Source: Maylandia zebra
Taxonomy: Eukaryota; Chordata; Actinopteri; Cichliformes; Cichlidae
Reading direction: 5' to 3'
Length of the DNA: 64,000 nt
Assembly: GCF_041146795.1 (NCBI RefSeq)
Contig: NC_135168.1
Location: forward strand, 37,085,370 to 37,149,369
Part shown: positions 32,487-47,419 of the stretch, piece by piece
Layout of the letters: the number at the start of each line of letters is the position of its first letter
Numbering within the stretch: the stretch's first letter is position 1
Made by a program: the position numbers and the translations under genes
The notes under the pieces: model-generated
What the model was told of the DNA's origin: nothing
Seen by the model: only the letters and a program-made list of their open reading frames with translations
The model's database searches: none

Positions 32487-33368
32487 TCAGCCTGATCGTT
32501 TCTCCTGCCTGTCATAAATGGCAGTGGTGAGTCCCCAAGTGATGCACGACCTCAGGATAACCATGGAACCTCCTCGATACAGTAACGCCAAACTCCTATT
32601 ACGAGATTTCCAGAGCAGAGCCCAGCATGCTATGACCCCTTTAACGTCCCCACCTACTTGTGACTGCATGTTTGCCACAAGCACAGAGAGTGGATACAGA
32701 GTCAAGCTGACTGCCACTGATATCACTGTTCCTGAGATGAAAGAGGAGGCCATTGGTGAGACCCCCTGCTCCGCCACAGCAACACACACAGGCCCCTTCA
32801 GTCCAAAGTAGAGGGAGCTGCCGAAGGCGTTGCGGGCTGCAATGGGCAGGAAGGCTCTGTAGTAGCCCAAAACAATCCCCTCTGCCTTTAGCCTTAGAAG
32901 GACGCTCTTGAACGAGGGTAGACGACTGTCATTCTGGCTGTTCTGCAGCACATTCTGAACACGCTCAAAGGGCGTAAAAACCACGGCTTCTACAACACCT
33001 GCCCCAAACCCTGCCAGAGCAGGAAGGGCCTTGGCAGAGATGACATTCTGGGATGACAGAGGGAGCTGTCGGAGGAGGGTATCCTGGAGGCCAAAGAGCA
33101 GTGTGCCGTTCAGCGTCCTCATCACTAACGGTGGAGCCACACCCCTATAGAGCTTCACAGGGCCCTCTCTATAGAGCTGTGCCACTGCCTTGTGAACTGA
33201 GGTGTTGTGGATTTGTTGACGAAAAACAGTCTTATAGACAGGAAAGACGATAAGGGTGGGAAGGGTGGACAACAAGCTGGAGGTTCCTCCATGCAAGTAG
33301 CTCTGGAAATGAACAATTAGGTTGCCAAGTGCCTCTTCTTCTTGTTTACTCTCAGAACCGCCGGCCAT
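32487..33368 (-). CDS. slc25a53: SLC25A53-like mitochondrial carrier, single coding exon
   Basis: A 293-aa protein is encoded in one exon, as in the mammalian gene. It has three mitochondrial-carrier repeats. Their signatures are degenerate: FPVYKTVFRQQ (P43), TPFERVQNVLQ (P133) and YPLSVLVANMQ (P226). Diagnostic blocks shared with human SLC25A53 (MCART6) are VFRQQIH, GTLLFG, ALSPFERVQNVLQ-like, GYYRGFWP-like GYYRAFLP, and YRGGSMVILRS.ITWGLTTAI. The predicted location is the mitochondrial inner membrane, with about six helices. The related SLC25A51/52 carry NAD+; the SLC25A53 substrate is not established. The start at 33368 (MAGGSESK) is chosen because an acceptor TTCTCTAAG precedes it, which makes the longer frame to 33407 intronic. 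Confidence 0.92.
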   Translation of the reverse strand: MAGGSESKQEEEALGNLIVHFQSYLHGGTSSLLSTLPTLIVFPVYKTVFRQQIHNTSVHKAVAQLYREGPVKLYRGVAPPLVMRTLNGTLLFGLQDTLLRQLPLSSQNVISAKALPALAGFGAGVVEAVVFTPFERVQNVLQNSQNDSRLPSFKSVLLRLKAEGIVLGYYRAFLPIAARNAFGSSLYFGLKGPVCVAVAEQGVSPMASSFISGTVISVAVSLTLYPLSVLVANMQSQVGGDVKGVIACWALLWKSRNRSLALLYRGGSMVILRSCITWGLTTAIYDRQEKRSG

Positions 33369-33508
33369 TATCCTCCTTAGAGAAATTAAGCAGATCCAGT
33401 CAGGCATGCACAGTCAGTTATAAGAGAAAAATGAATGAAAAAAGCCATTTACAACACTTAGGTTAAAAAAACTCAATTTACAGTGTGTGATCATAATCAT
33501 TTACTTAC

Positions 33509-33640
33509 TCTGTCAGCTGTCTCCACCAGAAAAACAATTCGTTATTTTCCACAGATCATTGTAGGAATGTGGAGGCAGAATAGGTGTGTCGTTATTGTAT
33601 TTTCCAGTGCTGCATGAGGAGAGGGTATTTCTGCTTGTGC
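33509..33640 (-). promoter_or_regulatory. slc25a53: slc25a53 non-coding first exon (candidate)
   Basis: A strong donor CTGACAGA/GTAAGTAA ends at 33509 and fits the acceptor just before the slc25a53 ATG. The upstream boundary is unknown; 33640 is an estimate. Confidence 0.45.
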
Positions 33641-33689
33641 CCGTAGTTACCACAGATGCTCCTCCGATAAGTGGTCCACAATAGAATTC

Positions 33690-33960
33690 CTTCTTCTTCT
33701 TCTTCCATTTTTAAAGGCAGCCTGCATCCAACGATGTTGCACTACTGCCATCTTCTGGGTTTTACGCCCACATCACTTCTATATCCTTAGATCCTCTTGA
33801 TGAGTCCAGCATTAAACAAAAAATGAAATATCTTTAATTCATCTTCTTTCATATCATATCTAACCGCAATATACCCATACACTCTAAAACCCCCAAAAAG
33901 GCTTCAACCATGTTTCCTGAATACAAATGTCAGATTTTTCTGTATGATTGTATATAAACT
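33690..33960 (-). repeat. Dispersed fish repeat with (TTC)n end
   Basis: TTCTTCTTCTTCTTCC is followed by CATTTTTAAAGGCAGCCTGC and a CACTACTGCCATCTTCTGG block. This resembles a repeat that recurs throughout fish genomes with a microsatellite at one end, probably a LINE tail. The class is uncertain and no frame is open. Confidence 0.5.
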
Positions 33961-36484
33961 TTTTAAAAATCTTGACCATTTGACAAAAGACTCCTTGTAT
34001 TCCACTTTAGGATTAATGTGGTTATAAAAAATTAACCACCACATTATCCCTCTTGACTTCCGTGACTACTTAGTCCCCCCTTACATCCACTCACCTGATA
34101 TTCTTCTTATCTAAACTATGGCATGCTGCCTTAACAATAATCTGAATCCTCTCCATCTTGGACTTCACATCTGATTTTGCATTTATTACCTCTGCAGTGA
34201 ATGTCACCATCTTCCTCTATTTTCCTTTGAACCATTTCCATTACTTGTTTCTCCCCTAACCTGGGTCTGCAATGGGATTAGAGAGCAAGGCGCACTGAGC
34301 GTTGATCTGCTGGTGTCTGTGACTGACCCCGCCCCCTTTAGAATAATCATTGGACAAGACGAGCTACGTCACGACACAATGGATTGGTTGTATCATCTGT
34401 CAGTCAAGACCGCTTTTCCCCCCCACACCGAGCTTCGGGAGAAGGGTGCGTCCCATGAAGAAATTGTTTCCGGCAGGCTCATGTTCCACGGAGTTTTATC
34501 AATGCCAAGCTAAAATATTTTAGCAATTTTAAGAAAATATTTAAGTTACTAATCCAATAACTGATAACGGATGTATAAAGAACCTCATCTTCCCTTTCAA
34601 AATATAAATTTATCAGCAGACTCTACAGATTGCAAGAATATCTGGTGGGCAAACAAACAGACAGCCCTCTATATTTGGATTACATTAAAAAATGGCATCA
34701 CAAAATATTACGGTAAAATGCAGGAGTAATATAAAATAATACAAAGTATCCTTGGTTACTAAAAAGAATAAAATAAGCCAGGTTACAGGAAAAAGGACAT
34801 TGTGGAAATTAGCTATAAGCTACATCCAGTCTAATTAAAGTATTGTGCATTAGTGCTATGCCATACTGCAGATTTTGGTTTTGATCTGATACCAAGTAAA
34901 TGCAGGGTCAGTATTGGCATTTACAACATACCAATACTGATACTTTTACCCTACATCGATGGCTTATACAGGGGAGAACAGTACGTGTCATGATTGATCA
35001 GATGAATAATCAATGTGTAAATGCTGAACACATTTTAATGAACAGGTTGTGATTTTTACTTTCCAGAATAACAAATATATATCCCTTTCAGCCCCCCCCC
35101 CACCCACCCCACACACACACACACACACACGCACTGCGGTGCTGAACTTTTTTTAGTTGAGCTTGTGGAGTGATTTGTGAATGTCTTACCGTGGGATTGC
35201 ACATTACAGTGTTTAATCCGCCAACTGTCTAGTACAACCTTCTGTGACATCTCATTGATCCCATGTAGCAGCTTGGGTTAATTTGTAGGTGAAATTTCAA
35301 GCAGCCTTCACTCCTGGTTTTTGAGAGCTCCATCTAAACAGCATTTTAATAAAAGACATTTTTTCCTAGTACTGAGAATGTAACTCAAATGGACTATATA
35401 CTTTTATGTGGTCTAAGATGACTGCGGACAACCTCAACTAGGTTCAACTTTCATGTGTCTAAGCAGAAAAAAGACATAGAAGAGCCATGTTTAAGATCTG
35501 ATGCATATTTAATTGTATTAAGAATGCATTCATCAAATAACTGGCACATTCAGTCTACTGAAAAAAATAAAAACACAAAGATTTGGATTATGCACATAAC
35601 TGACAACTCCTTCCTCCAGACAAAGAAATAAAAGGCAGGTGAACATTTCTGAAGGAAGCTCCAGCCTGCAGAGACCCCAAGCTAAAAACCAAACAACCCA
35701 ACTATGGAAGGCTCCTCACAGACCCTCGAGGACACTGGGCAAACCCCACTCAATGAGGGCACCTCAAGAGCCGAAAGAAATATCCAAAATTATTGTTTTC
35801 AGCCTGCTAAGACAAACCGAAGTGCTTTGTCCAATGGGAATCCAAACAGAAACATGGGAGGGAGGGAAATAAAATAAAGCAAGAAAAATATTTTCATTTC
35901 AGACTGTTGAGGCACACTTGGTTGAGTGGAGCTTCAGTGGCACTGTAAACTCTCTCAAAACACATTCACTTCAGTAATTATAATCTTTTAAACAGCAGTG
36001 GATAAAACAAGGAACAAAAAAGAACTACTCTCATTCAATGTAACAAAAAGCACTGTAACAGCTTCATATAGCAGAAGCTTCTCCTGACCACTGGAGCCGT
36101 CCAGGGTTATTCATATTAGCTCTTTGACAACAGACTGAAATTACTCCTGCAGAGGTGAGATGGTCAGGAGAAACTCTGGATCGAAAAGTTATGAATGAAG
36201 AACAAAGTTCACAGTGGATAAAACACCATTTATCCATATAAAATAAATATGCCAGCCTGAATTAGTAGCTTGTGATTGCTTTGGTGCCCGAGGTGTGATG
36301 GTACACCGTTGAAAGGGAAAGGACTTAAAGTGAGGTGGGGCCAGCGTTAGTAACAGACATGACATTTCTTTTCCCTCCAAACAATTAGCTGAACATCTTT
36401 GTTAATGGTTGTGTTTGAGTTGGGGAAAATCCCTCTTCTCTTATTTGGTGTTAACAGCACAAGGTTGATGGTAGACAGCTTTTG
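33961..36484. other. Interval between slc25a53 and prps1; GC-box patch, prps1 3' UTR
   Basis: No coding exon is recognised. At 34290-34510 a patch with CCCCGCCCCC, CTACGTCACG and TTTCCGGC motifs looks promoter-like, but no transcript can be attached to it. A short (CA)n lies near 35110-35130. The prps1 3' UTR must begin at 36484, and its poly(A) signal was not identified with confidence. Confidence 0.4.
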
Positions 36485-39460
<2,976 letters not shown>

Positions 39461-39544
39461 ACGGGTAAAAATGTAATAATTAGTCCACACGCAACTATAT
39501 AAATAGATGTGTTTGGTTTTTTCAACTTTTTTTGCGAGTTGTAC

Positions 39545-39860
39545 ATTTTATTGTATGATATTAAAAACATGCCTGAAATTGACATTAGTAAATCTCCTCT
39601 TTTTAGATTTTACCACAGCAGACCATCTGCACCCCATCCCTACTATCCACCGCCTCTGCACGTCCTTCTGTATTACATCTATGAAGCTCCTCTGTGGTCT
39701 TTCTCTTTTCCTCCTGCCTTGCAGGTCCATATCCATTATACCTCCTCTGCATGTGTCCAAACCATCTCATTTTTACCTCTCTAACTTTGTCTACAAACTG
39801 CTCAACCTCCGCCGTCGCTTTCTCATTTTTAATCTTGTCCATCCTACTCACTGCCAATAA
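39545..39860 (-). mobile_element. LINE 3' coding fragment (RTE/L1-like C terminus), frameshifted
   Basis: Minus-strand translation gives SRMDKIKNEKATAEVEQFVDKVREVKMRWFGHMQRR in one frame. It then continues as LQGRRKRERPQRSFIDVIQKDVQ in another. The pattern R..WFGH..RR followed by G+RKR.RP..R+.D is the conserved C-terminal tail of many fish LINE reverse transcriptases. The copy is short, frameshifted and inactive. Confidence 0.7.
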
Positions 39861-40439
39861 AAAAAACTTAGCATCTTCATAGTTTCTGTAGATCTACAAA
39901 TACACTGTGCAACTCCAAGATGAAGCAAATAATTAACAATTTGTAACGTAGCAGATGTGCATCTGTTTTTTTTTTTGTTTTGTTTCCGATTTTCCTCCCT
40001 AAGGGCAGGAAAAAAACAACTTATGTTTAACCAAATCAAGGAAGAAGGCACATGGATTTACTCAGGGGGAATTTTTATTGACAGGGTTTTTTTGGAAGTG
40101 GGGGGGGGGTGCATGAAAACATGCAGTAACATTTGCAACCCCCTTTACTACATTACCAACAACTCAAAACTCCTCACCTAAATCAGACAGCAGACTCCTG
40201 ACTTTGACATTTTAAAGTGCACGTCTAATAAAGGAACATCACTGGATATTAGACACAGCTTTTAAAATAAGTAGAGAGCCCCTTAACCTTGGCCAAACTT
40301 GTTGATTCTGCAGAACTGGGCAGTTTTGTTGAGGGCTTTTTTTCTTGAGGTTTTGTTTGTGTTTCTCTTTTTCTTTCAATTTTACAACATGGAGTTGTCA
40401 TGCTAGTTTTGTCTCAGGTTTCCACCTTAAGGCGGAGTT

Positions 40440-41270
40440 TCAAATTCAAATCAAATTCAAATTTTATTTGTCACATACACAGTCATACACGGTACGATAT
40501 GCAGTGAAATGCTTAGACAACTGCTCGTGACCTGAAGAAAAAAAAGAAAAGGCTATGAATAAGATAGGAAATAAATATGAAAATTAAAAAGGGTAAATTT
40601 AACTAGGAAGGAATAAAATAAAATATAAAAATTAAAGTTAAAAATGAAATAACTGTACAACACAAATTAGAAAGAAGGGTAAATTTAACTGGGAAAGAAT
40701 AAGATAAAATATATAAATTAAAGTTGAAAATAAAATAACTGTACAACAAAATACACAATACACAGTATAGAAATATATAAGAATGTATGAAGAAATATAA
40801 ATATATATATACACAATAACAGCAGCTGTACAAATGAAGAATATAATGTCCAGTGTTGTGCAATCCACAATTGTAAGTGTCTTGTGCAGTGCAAATATGC
40901 TTAAAGTGATGAGTGAAAACAATGTCCAGAATGTCCAGTGTGTGTGTAAGAACTATATGTGTGGGTCAGTACTGTGTGGTGGTGTGATTGAGAGACCGTA
41001 TCGCCTGCGGGAAGAAGCTCCTCCTCAGTCTCTCTGTGTTGGTCTTCAGGGAGCGGAATCACTTTCCTGACCTCAACAGAGAGAACAGTCTGTTGTTGGG
41101 ATGGCTGAGGTCCTTCACGATCTTCCTGGCCTTGGTCCAGCACCGCCTGCTGTAGATTGAGTGCAGGTCAGGGAGCTCGGAGAGGATGGTGCGCTCAGCT
41201 GATCGCACAACCCTCTGTAGAGCTCGTCTGCCCTGCAGGGTGCTGTTCCCAAACCAGATTAAGATGTTTT
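40440..41270 (-). mobile_element. CR1/Rex1-related LINE, 3' end only, with stop codon
   Basis: Read on the minus strand from 41270, it encodes RCWTKARKIVKDLSHPNNRL followed by FSLLRSGK, then a stop and FR. This aligns with the C terminus of the Rex1 copy at 22976 (SRCLTRAANIIKDSSHPG..SGKRYR). Downstream come an AT-rich 3' UTR with duplicated segments (two near copies of about 80 bp around 40590-40745) and a tail of CAAATTTGAATTTGA units near 40440. It is 5' truncated and dead. It belongs to a different family from the Rex1 copy because the UTR and tail differ. Confidence 0.75.
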
Positions 41271-44200
41271 CGCGGTGTGGGTCAACACCTCCTCACCTGT
41301 TGGTAGTTGATTCATCAGGCTTCAAGTGTAAGAAGGACAGGCCATAGTTCCCTAACAGACTGTTCCCATTAAACTGGTGACTCTAGGGCACTATCAGTCT
41401 TGTTTGATCTCATCCTTTTATTCTTCTGCCCTTCTTAGCTGCTCATTTGAGAGCCCCATTTGGAGCATGCTGGCTTGAGAATCAACTTTCCCGCAATCTG
41501 GTAACAACTCAAGCTGTTTTGCGTCTCTTTCTCACTGCTACCTGGACCTCTGGATGTCTGTGACCCAGACTCAACCTGCCTGCCCGCTCTCCACCTGCTC
41601 TCCAAGGAAACCCACCTGCTGATCTAGTACTTCCTCCATATTCTGCCACTTCGCAGCCTCAAGTTAGATTTGATCTGCTTCAGTTTAGAACCTGCAATAT
41701 TCACAGTGTCACTCTCTCTCACCTTGTAAACCTCCTGTGTTCCTATACTCATTCCACTACCACAGTCCCTTCCCTACTTACTCACGAAGTCTGCTTTGTG
41801 GATCCAGCCAATCTCACATTATGACAAAACTTTAACCTTGTGAGATATAACAACATTGCCTACTCTGATGTGACTAAACTTAGTAATCCTTTAGACCATG
41901 ATGGAAGAGACTAACTTTATTATTAGAGTGTCTCTCCTAGACAGAGTTACTGCATTACAGTTTTACCCAAGAAACTCAATGTCAGGAGTCAGGACACAAC
42001 TGTGAGTGAGTTCAGTAATATGCAAAAACAGAATAAGAATAAGCTTTATGAAAGTATTTCCAAAACATTGACTCAAGCAAGTATTTCTACTACATTTCCA
42101 TAGAGTTTGGCTTCCAGTATCTGCAAGGAGGAAGACAACAAACATGCATGTACTGGTAAACAAGAAAGTTTTACTGCTATCCATGCTCTCTGTCAGCAGT
42201 ACCACCACATGGAGGAGAAAAACAATCTGACAATGAATAAAGGGTTGATAAACTGTTGATAACTAGAGGTTAGAAGTTCTCCCTCGGCCATGCCAACTCG
42301 TGGAAAAGAGATCAGTGCCTATGCACATGCACACAACTGATAGAACATACAGGTTGAGTAAATAGAGGGAGGCAATGACAGTGTTATTGCTTAGATGTTA
42401 AGACATTTTGTAGACCTATTTGTCTCTCCAGTCTTACATTTTATTGCTTCATTTCTGCCTTAAACTAAACCCAACCACAAAGCAAATACTAAAAAAAGAA
42501 TAATAGCCTGGTACTAATAGGAAAACTGAAGCAGGTTTGCTCATAATCATTCTTCCTGTTCATACTGGTCAGGGATTGTTTCATTTTAAGGCAACTTTAA
42601 AGTGAATGATTGGGGTGGGCAATAAGCACAAATAAGGAGTAATTAATTTTGTGTCAGATCTATAATAAAGCCTAGGTTTGATTTAACACTTCTTATTCTT
42701 CAGCAAGTTTCCACCATTTTTCTTTCTTTCATTATGTTCCTTTTTATCCAGGTTTCACATCCACCAATTGGTGGTGCCTTCCCCCAGAATAGAAAGGCAC
42801 CACTTGAAGAAAGCCTATTAAAGGACAATGCTAGAGTGTCTCTCTGATTCCTAAGTGTCAATAGAAATTCTCCAATCTAGTTCAAAGCATACCACAACCT
42901 CCTTAAATTTGCATTACTCTCACACTGTTTTCATCTGCTGTAACATGAAAGTCTTGTGATCTTATACAAGAACACGGAGCATTGTGTAACCAGGCCAGGT
43001 ATTTGAGGCCATTCCAGCCTTACATGGTCCTGAGGGTCTGGGAATGTTACCCGGCAAACCAGCCATCCATACTTGAATATACTTTTAAAAGCCATGACTC
43101 TAAACTGTTGGTTGTCTCACCCTTAATCATCAAATCACTCTTTTACATTCAGCCCTGGAAATAGTAAAGTAAGCATCAAATATGTATAAAAATTGATTGC
43201 ATTTCATTGTGCTTGCTATCCTGGCTGGATTAGATATATATTTGGTAAGGGTTAATATAAGCTTTGATTAGGTAGAGTATGATAGGTAGAGTTAGGTAGG
43301 GTTAGATGTGGTGAAGCTTTATTAAGCTGCAGCTGTTTGTTTTTTTATTTAGAAGAGATGCACATTTTGCAGCATTTTCAGATTAGCATCTCTGAGAAAT
43401 AACTTGGCTGACCAAATGTAGTTTAAGGAGCTGTTTTGCCGACACTACACTGTAATTTTTAATATTTTTCATCCACCTATAGATTTTGACAGTCAACCGT
43501 GTCACAGAGTGCTCAAACCCTTTAAGTTAGCTGCGATAAAAAAAAAATCATTTTCTTTGTATTAATATATTGTTTAAATCCAAGTTTTGTCCTGATTTTT
43601 CCTAGCACATTAAAAGCTGTAGTCCAAACAGGACAGCTGCTAAAAACATGTTAATTCATAGAATATGTTGTGTTACTGGAGATTAAACAGAAAATAAAAT
43701 AAAGTGAACTCAAGCTTGAACATGTGCAGCAGCGCTGATGGGGAACATTTTCTGCTGAATCATTACTTTTAGTTCTGTTACAAACTGTGTACTAGTGTTA
43801 GGGCTTTGGGGGTTCAGGCCCACTCAATATAGTAATTATGCCCACTCAGCTGAATTCTGCTTATACACTTGAACTATAAGTTACACTAATTTATACAATT
43901 TTGTAATGAAAAACATAAACACCCATATCTCCAAAAAGTGTAATGTAGTGTGAGCTTACTTTAATTATTTGGTTCACTGTAGTTTAGTGCTTTAGTGGGA
44001 AGTACTTCATGTGTCTTTGAAGCTAAAATGAGGTCATTCATCAGCTTGTGCAGCTAGTTTTAAAGCATGGTCCTACTGGAAAAATGCAAAACAAATGGAA
44101 ATGCGGTGCTCACGGTAAACTGCTCAATGGTGAGTTCACTGATCCACTTTCTACATCCAGTGAGAATGTTTCTGCTGTCTCCTGTTTGTCTCTGCAATCC

Positions 44201-45639
44201 AAGATAGACATTTGTGCGCATTTCTAACTGTGGCTACATTTCTCTATGTGTGTACTATGTGTGTTTATGATTTTAATTATTCACCGAATGCCCCTCTGTC
44301 CAGCTGATATGATCTGGTCCCAACCCTGATGTGTAGTGAGGTGTTTTCATTGCGTATTTTTGCTTTTTGTAAATGAACGGTTCTATAATCCTCACTCTAA
44401 GCTAATCGTGTGTATGCTGTTAGCATTAGCCATGTTGCTAACCAACGGCAGCTACATGTAGCACAAATCAAACAGCGACAGAAAAACACTGACCAGTAAA
44501 TCCTGTTTTTGAAGAGGAAAATAAAAAACTTAATTGTTAGCATTGGGCATGCTGACTACTGTGCCATAAGGTTAGCATACAGTAGAACAACTGGGATCCA
44601 TTTAGGGATTGCTATTATAAATGGATGTCATGGATACTCTTATCCACACTCCTTATTGTAAACTAAACAGCATCAAAACGTAGTATGTAAAAAGGAGTAG
44701 ATAAGACTTAATGGATGTTGAATTTTTAATTATGCTTCCAGGCTGTGAAAATGGCTATTTCTATGTTCCTCATTCCATGTGGAAGATAGTCAAAAGATAT
44801 CGATTGTATTGTATTGCAGAGTAGTCTGTGACTAATACATGGTTTGTTAATCCTCAAGCTGGATGTGGAACAAAATTGCACAATTTTGCACTGTCATCAA
44901 AACTAATAACTTTTTGTTCTGTTGGCAGAGGTCTTAGCACATGACTGGTTGTTCCTTCTTTCTGTTTGACAAAACTGCTAACCTGAAGAAAAATACAAAC
45001 AGGAAAAGGTATTAATTTTCCACTATATTCATTTTCAAAGATGTGTTGTCATAGAGGAATAAGCAGATATTAATAGTAAAATAATTTGACAGTGAGAGTG
45101 ATCGCAGAAGTAATTCTTTTCTTAGGAATGTTCAAAAGTGTCTTGATAATCAATGGTCAAACTTTAAATGCCAAGCAAAGGCTTCACTGCTTAATTTTGT
45201 CTACTACCTTATTTACTTTAGGCTACCCTGGACCAATCCTTTATGAGAGAATATCATCACACAATATGTGGCAGGATATGTAAAAAAAAATTAATAAAAA
45301 AATGTTAATTCAGATTCTTGCTGGTTAAAAAAGCAACCTTGTGAGATTTTTGTGTGACTTTGAATCCAGTTTCGGTACTGTAGTAATATTTTTTCTGACT
45401 GATTGAAAGTCTGCACAGGTGGAATTAACAATGGCTCAGTCCATTAAGCGTCCAAGTAAATAGCGTTTGAGAAAATCAGAACCTCACACAAAGGGGACTG
45501 TAGTCATGCGCTTTATCTGCTGTGAACAGTTTTATTGTGAGTACAAAACTGTGTTTTTATGTCGGGCTTGACTGGTGTGTGAAGTCATTGTTGTTTCAGA
45601 AAGGAGGCTCATCAAACTCTTAGTTTCAGTCTAATTTAG
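41271..45639. other. Gene-free interval
   Basis: No exon, RNA gene or clearly bounded repeat was recognised on either strand. Scattered open frames are short and lack family resemblance. Base composition is AT-rich with ordinary homopolymer runs. Confidence 0.5.
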
Positions 45640-45850
45640 TCTAGCAGGTCGCGGCAGATGGCTGTCCCCTGTGAGCCTGGTTCTGTCGTAGGTTTCTTCC
45701 TGTTAAATGGGAGTTTCTCATTCACACTATCACCAAGTGCTTTTATTAGGGTCAACTTATTGTTGGGTTCTTCTCTGTATCATTGTGGGGTGTTTATCTT
45801 ACAATGTAAAGTGCCTTGAGTTTACTGTTGCTTTACTCACTTTAAACTAG
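45640..45850 (+). repeat. Dispersed fish repeat (short retroposon-like)
   Basis: The run GCGGCAGATGGCTGTCCCC, then GTTTCTTCCTGTTAAATGGG, then ACAATGTAAAGTGCCTTGAG is a widely dispersed fish sequence that normally ends in a region like AAATAAAATTGAATTGA. It has no coding capacity, and the family name is not certain. Confidence 0.6.
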
Positions 45851-45930
45851 ATGAATTTTTGTTTTAAAATCTTAAAGTTATTTCAGCCTCATGTTCACTT
45901 AAATAATATTAAAGATAGTTTGACACATAT

Positions 45931-47403
45931 GTCTGTGAAGGTTCTCAGTCATCCAGGTCATCGTAGTCAAAGGAGCTTGCAAAGAAAAGCGTCTGGACTT
46001 CTTTAAGTTGCTTGAAGACGTTTCACCTCTCATCCGAGAAGCTTCTTCAGTTCTAAGGTCAAATGGTGGAGAGTCCCAGATATAAACCTAGTGGGAGTGA
46101 CCCCCCACAGAGGGACAAAAGGACCCCCTGATGATCCTCTAATCGCCTGAGCCAAGGTGTGAAACTGGGTGTGGGTCCCAATCAGCCAGAGTTTCGGGTG
46201 TGTTCATTGTGAAACCTGGTCCCACCTTATCATGCGAATTCCTGAGATCAGATGGCCCAGGATGTGAGTGGGCGTTAAGGCGTCTGGGAAGGGATCTCAA
46301 AACCGGATTATTGATGGCAGAGAGTTGGTGTCGTAAACCCCCGCCTCTGTTCAAAGATGGTCGCTCACAGTGGACATAGATGGCTTCTTTCACTCCTCTT
46401 TCAAACCATCTGTCCTCTCTGTCCAAAATGTGAACATTGGCATCCTCGAAAGAGTGTCCTTTATCCTTAAGATGCAGATGGACTGCTGAGTCTTGTCCTG
46501 TGGAGGTGGCTCTTCTGTGTTGTGCCATGCGCTTGTGAAGTGGCTGTTTGGTCTCTCCAATGTAGAGGTCTGAGCATTCCTCGCTGCACTGTACAGCATA
46601 CACCACATTGTTAAGTTTGTGTTTTGGCGTTTTGTCTTTCGGGTGAACCAGTTTTTGTCTGAGCGTGTTGCTGGGTCTGAAATGCACCGGGATGTCATGC
46701 TTGGAGAAAACTCTCCTGAGTTTCTCTGATACACCGGCTACATAGGGGATGACAATGTTGTTGCGTCTGTCCTTCTTATCCTCCCTCGCTGGTGTCTGGT
46801 CTTCTTTTCTGTGCCTCTTTGCTGACTTTGCTGACTTGGAGAGACCAAACAGCCACTTCACAAGCGCATGGCACAACACAGAAGAGCCACCTCCACAGGA
46901 CAAGACTCAGCAGTCCATCTGCATCTTAAGGACAAAGGACACTCTTTCGAGGATGCCAATGTTCACATTTTGGACATAGAGGACAGATGGTTTGAAAGAG
47001 GAGTGAAAGAAGCCATCTATGTCCACTGTGAGCGACCATCTTTGAACAGAGGCGGGGGTTTACGACACCAATCCAGTTTTAAGATCCCTTCCCAGACGCC
47101 TTAACGCCCACTCACATCCTGGGCCATCTGATCTCAGGAATTCGCATGATAAGGTGGGGCCAGGTTTCACAATGAACACACCCGAAACTCTGGCTGATTG
47201 GGACCCACACCCAGTTTCACACCTTGGCTCAGGCGATTAGAGGATCATCAGGGGGTCCCTTTGTCCCTCTGAAGGGGGATACTCCCACTAGGTTTATATC
47301 TGGGACTCTCTACCATTTGACCTTAGAACTGAAGAAGCTTCTCGGATGAGAGGTGAAACGTCTTCAAGCAACTTAAAGAAGTCCAGACACTTTTCTTTGC
47401 AAA
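45931..47403. mobile_element. Penelope-like element fragment arranged as an inverted repeat, with target duplication
   Basis: The insertion is flanked by ATAGTTTGACACATAT (45915-45930) and ATAGTTTGACACACAT (47404-47419), a 16-bp duplication with one mismatch. Inside, 45977-46560 and 46836-47402 are inverted copies separated by a 275-bp unique spacer. The minus strand of the left arm plus spacer encodes a GIY-YIG endonuclease domain: NNVVYAVQCSEECSDLYIGE followed by L.KRM.QHR. This is the C-terminal domain of Penelope-like retroelements. The right arm encodes the same region on the plus strand with small deletions. The reverse transcriptase is absent. The 254-codon frame at 46139-46903 crosses the arm boundary, so its first 20 or so residues are not native. 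Confidence 0.85.
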
Positions 47404-47419
47404 ATAGTTTGACACACAT

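Noticed and set aside
34313-34513. 66-codon plus-strand frame
   Set aside because: It has no family resemblance, no splice partner and no poly(A) nearby. The GC-rich base composition alone explains the open frame.
46139-46903. 254-codon open frame as a host gene
   Set aside because: It encodes a Penelope-like GIY-YIG domain, and its N-terminal residues come from the opposite-facing repeat arm. It is transposon sequence.
47330-47370. Hammerhead-ribozyme-like string (CTCGGATGAGAGGTGAAAC) in the Penelope-like arms
   Set aside because: Penelope-like elements can carry hammerheads. Here, however, the core reads CGGATGA instead of CTGATGA, stem II is almost absent, and GAAAC runs straight into GTC without a stem III loop. 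It is not credible as an active fold.
45931-47403. CRISPR-like or invertible switch interpretation of the inverted arms
   Set aside because: There are no short spaced repeats or recombinase. A 16-bp target duplication around the whole unit and the GIY-YIG coding content identify a retroelement insertion.
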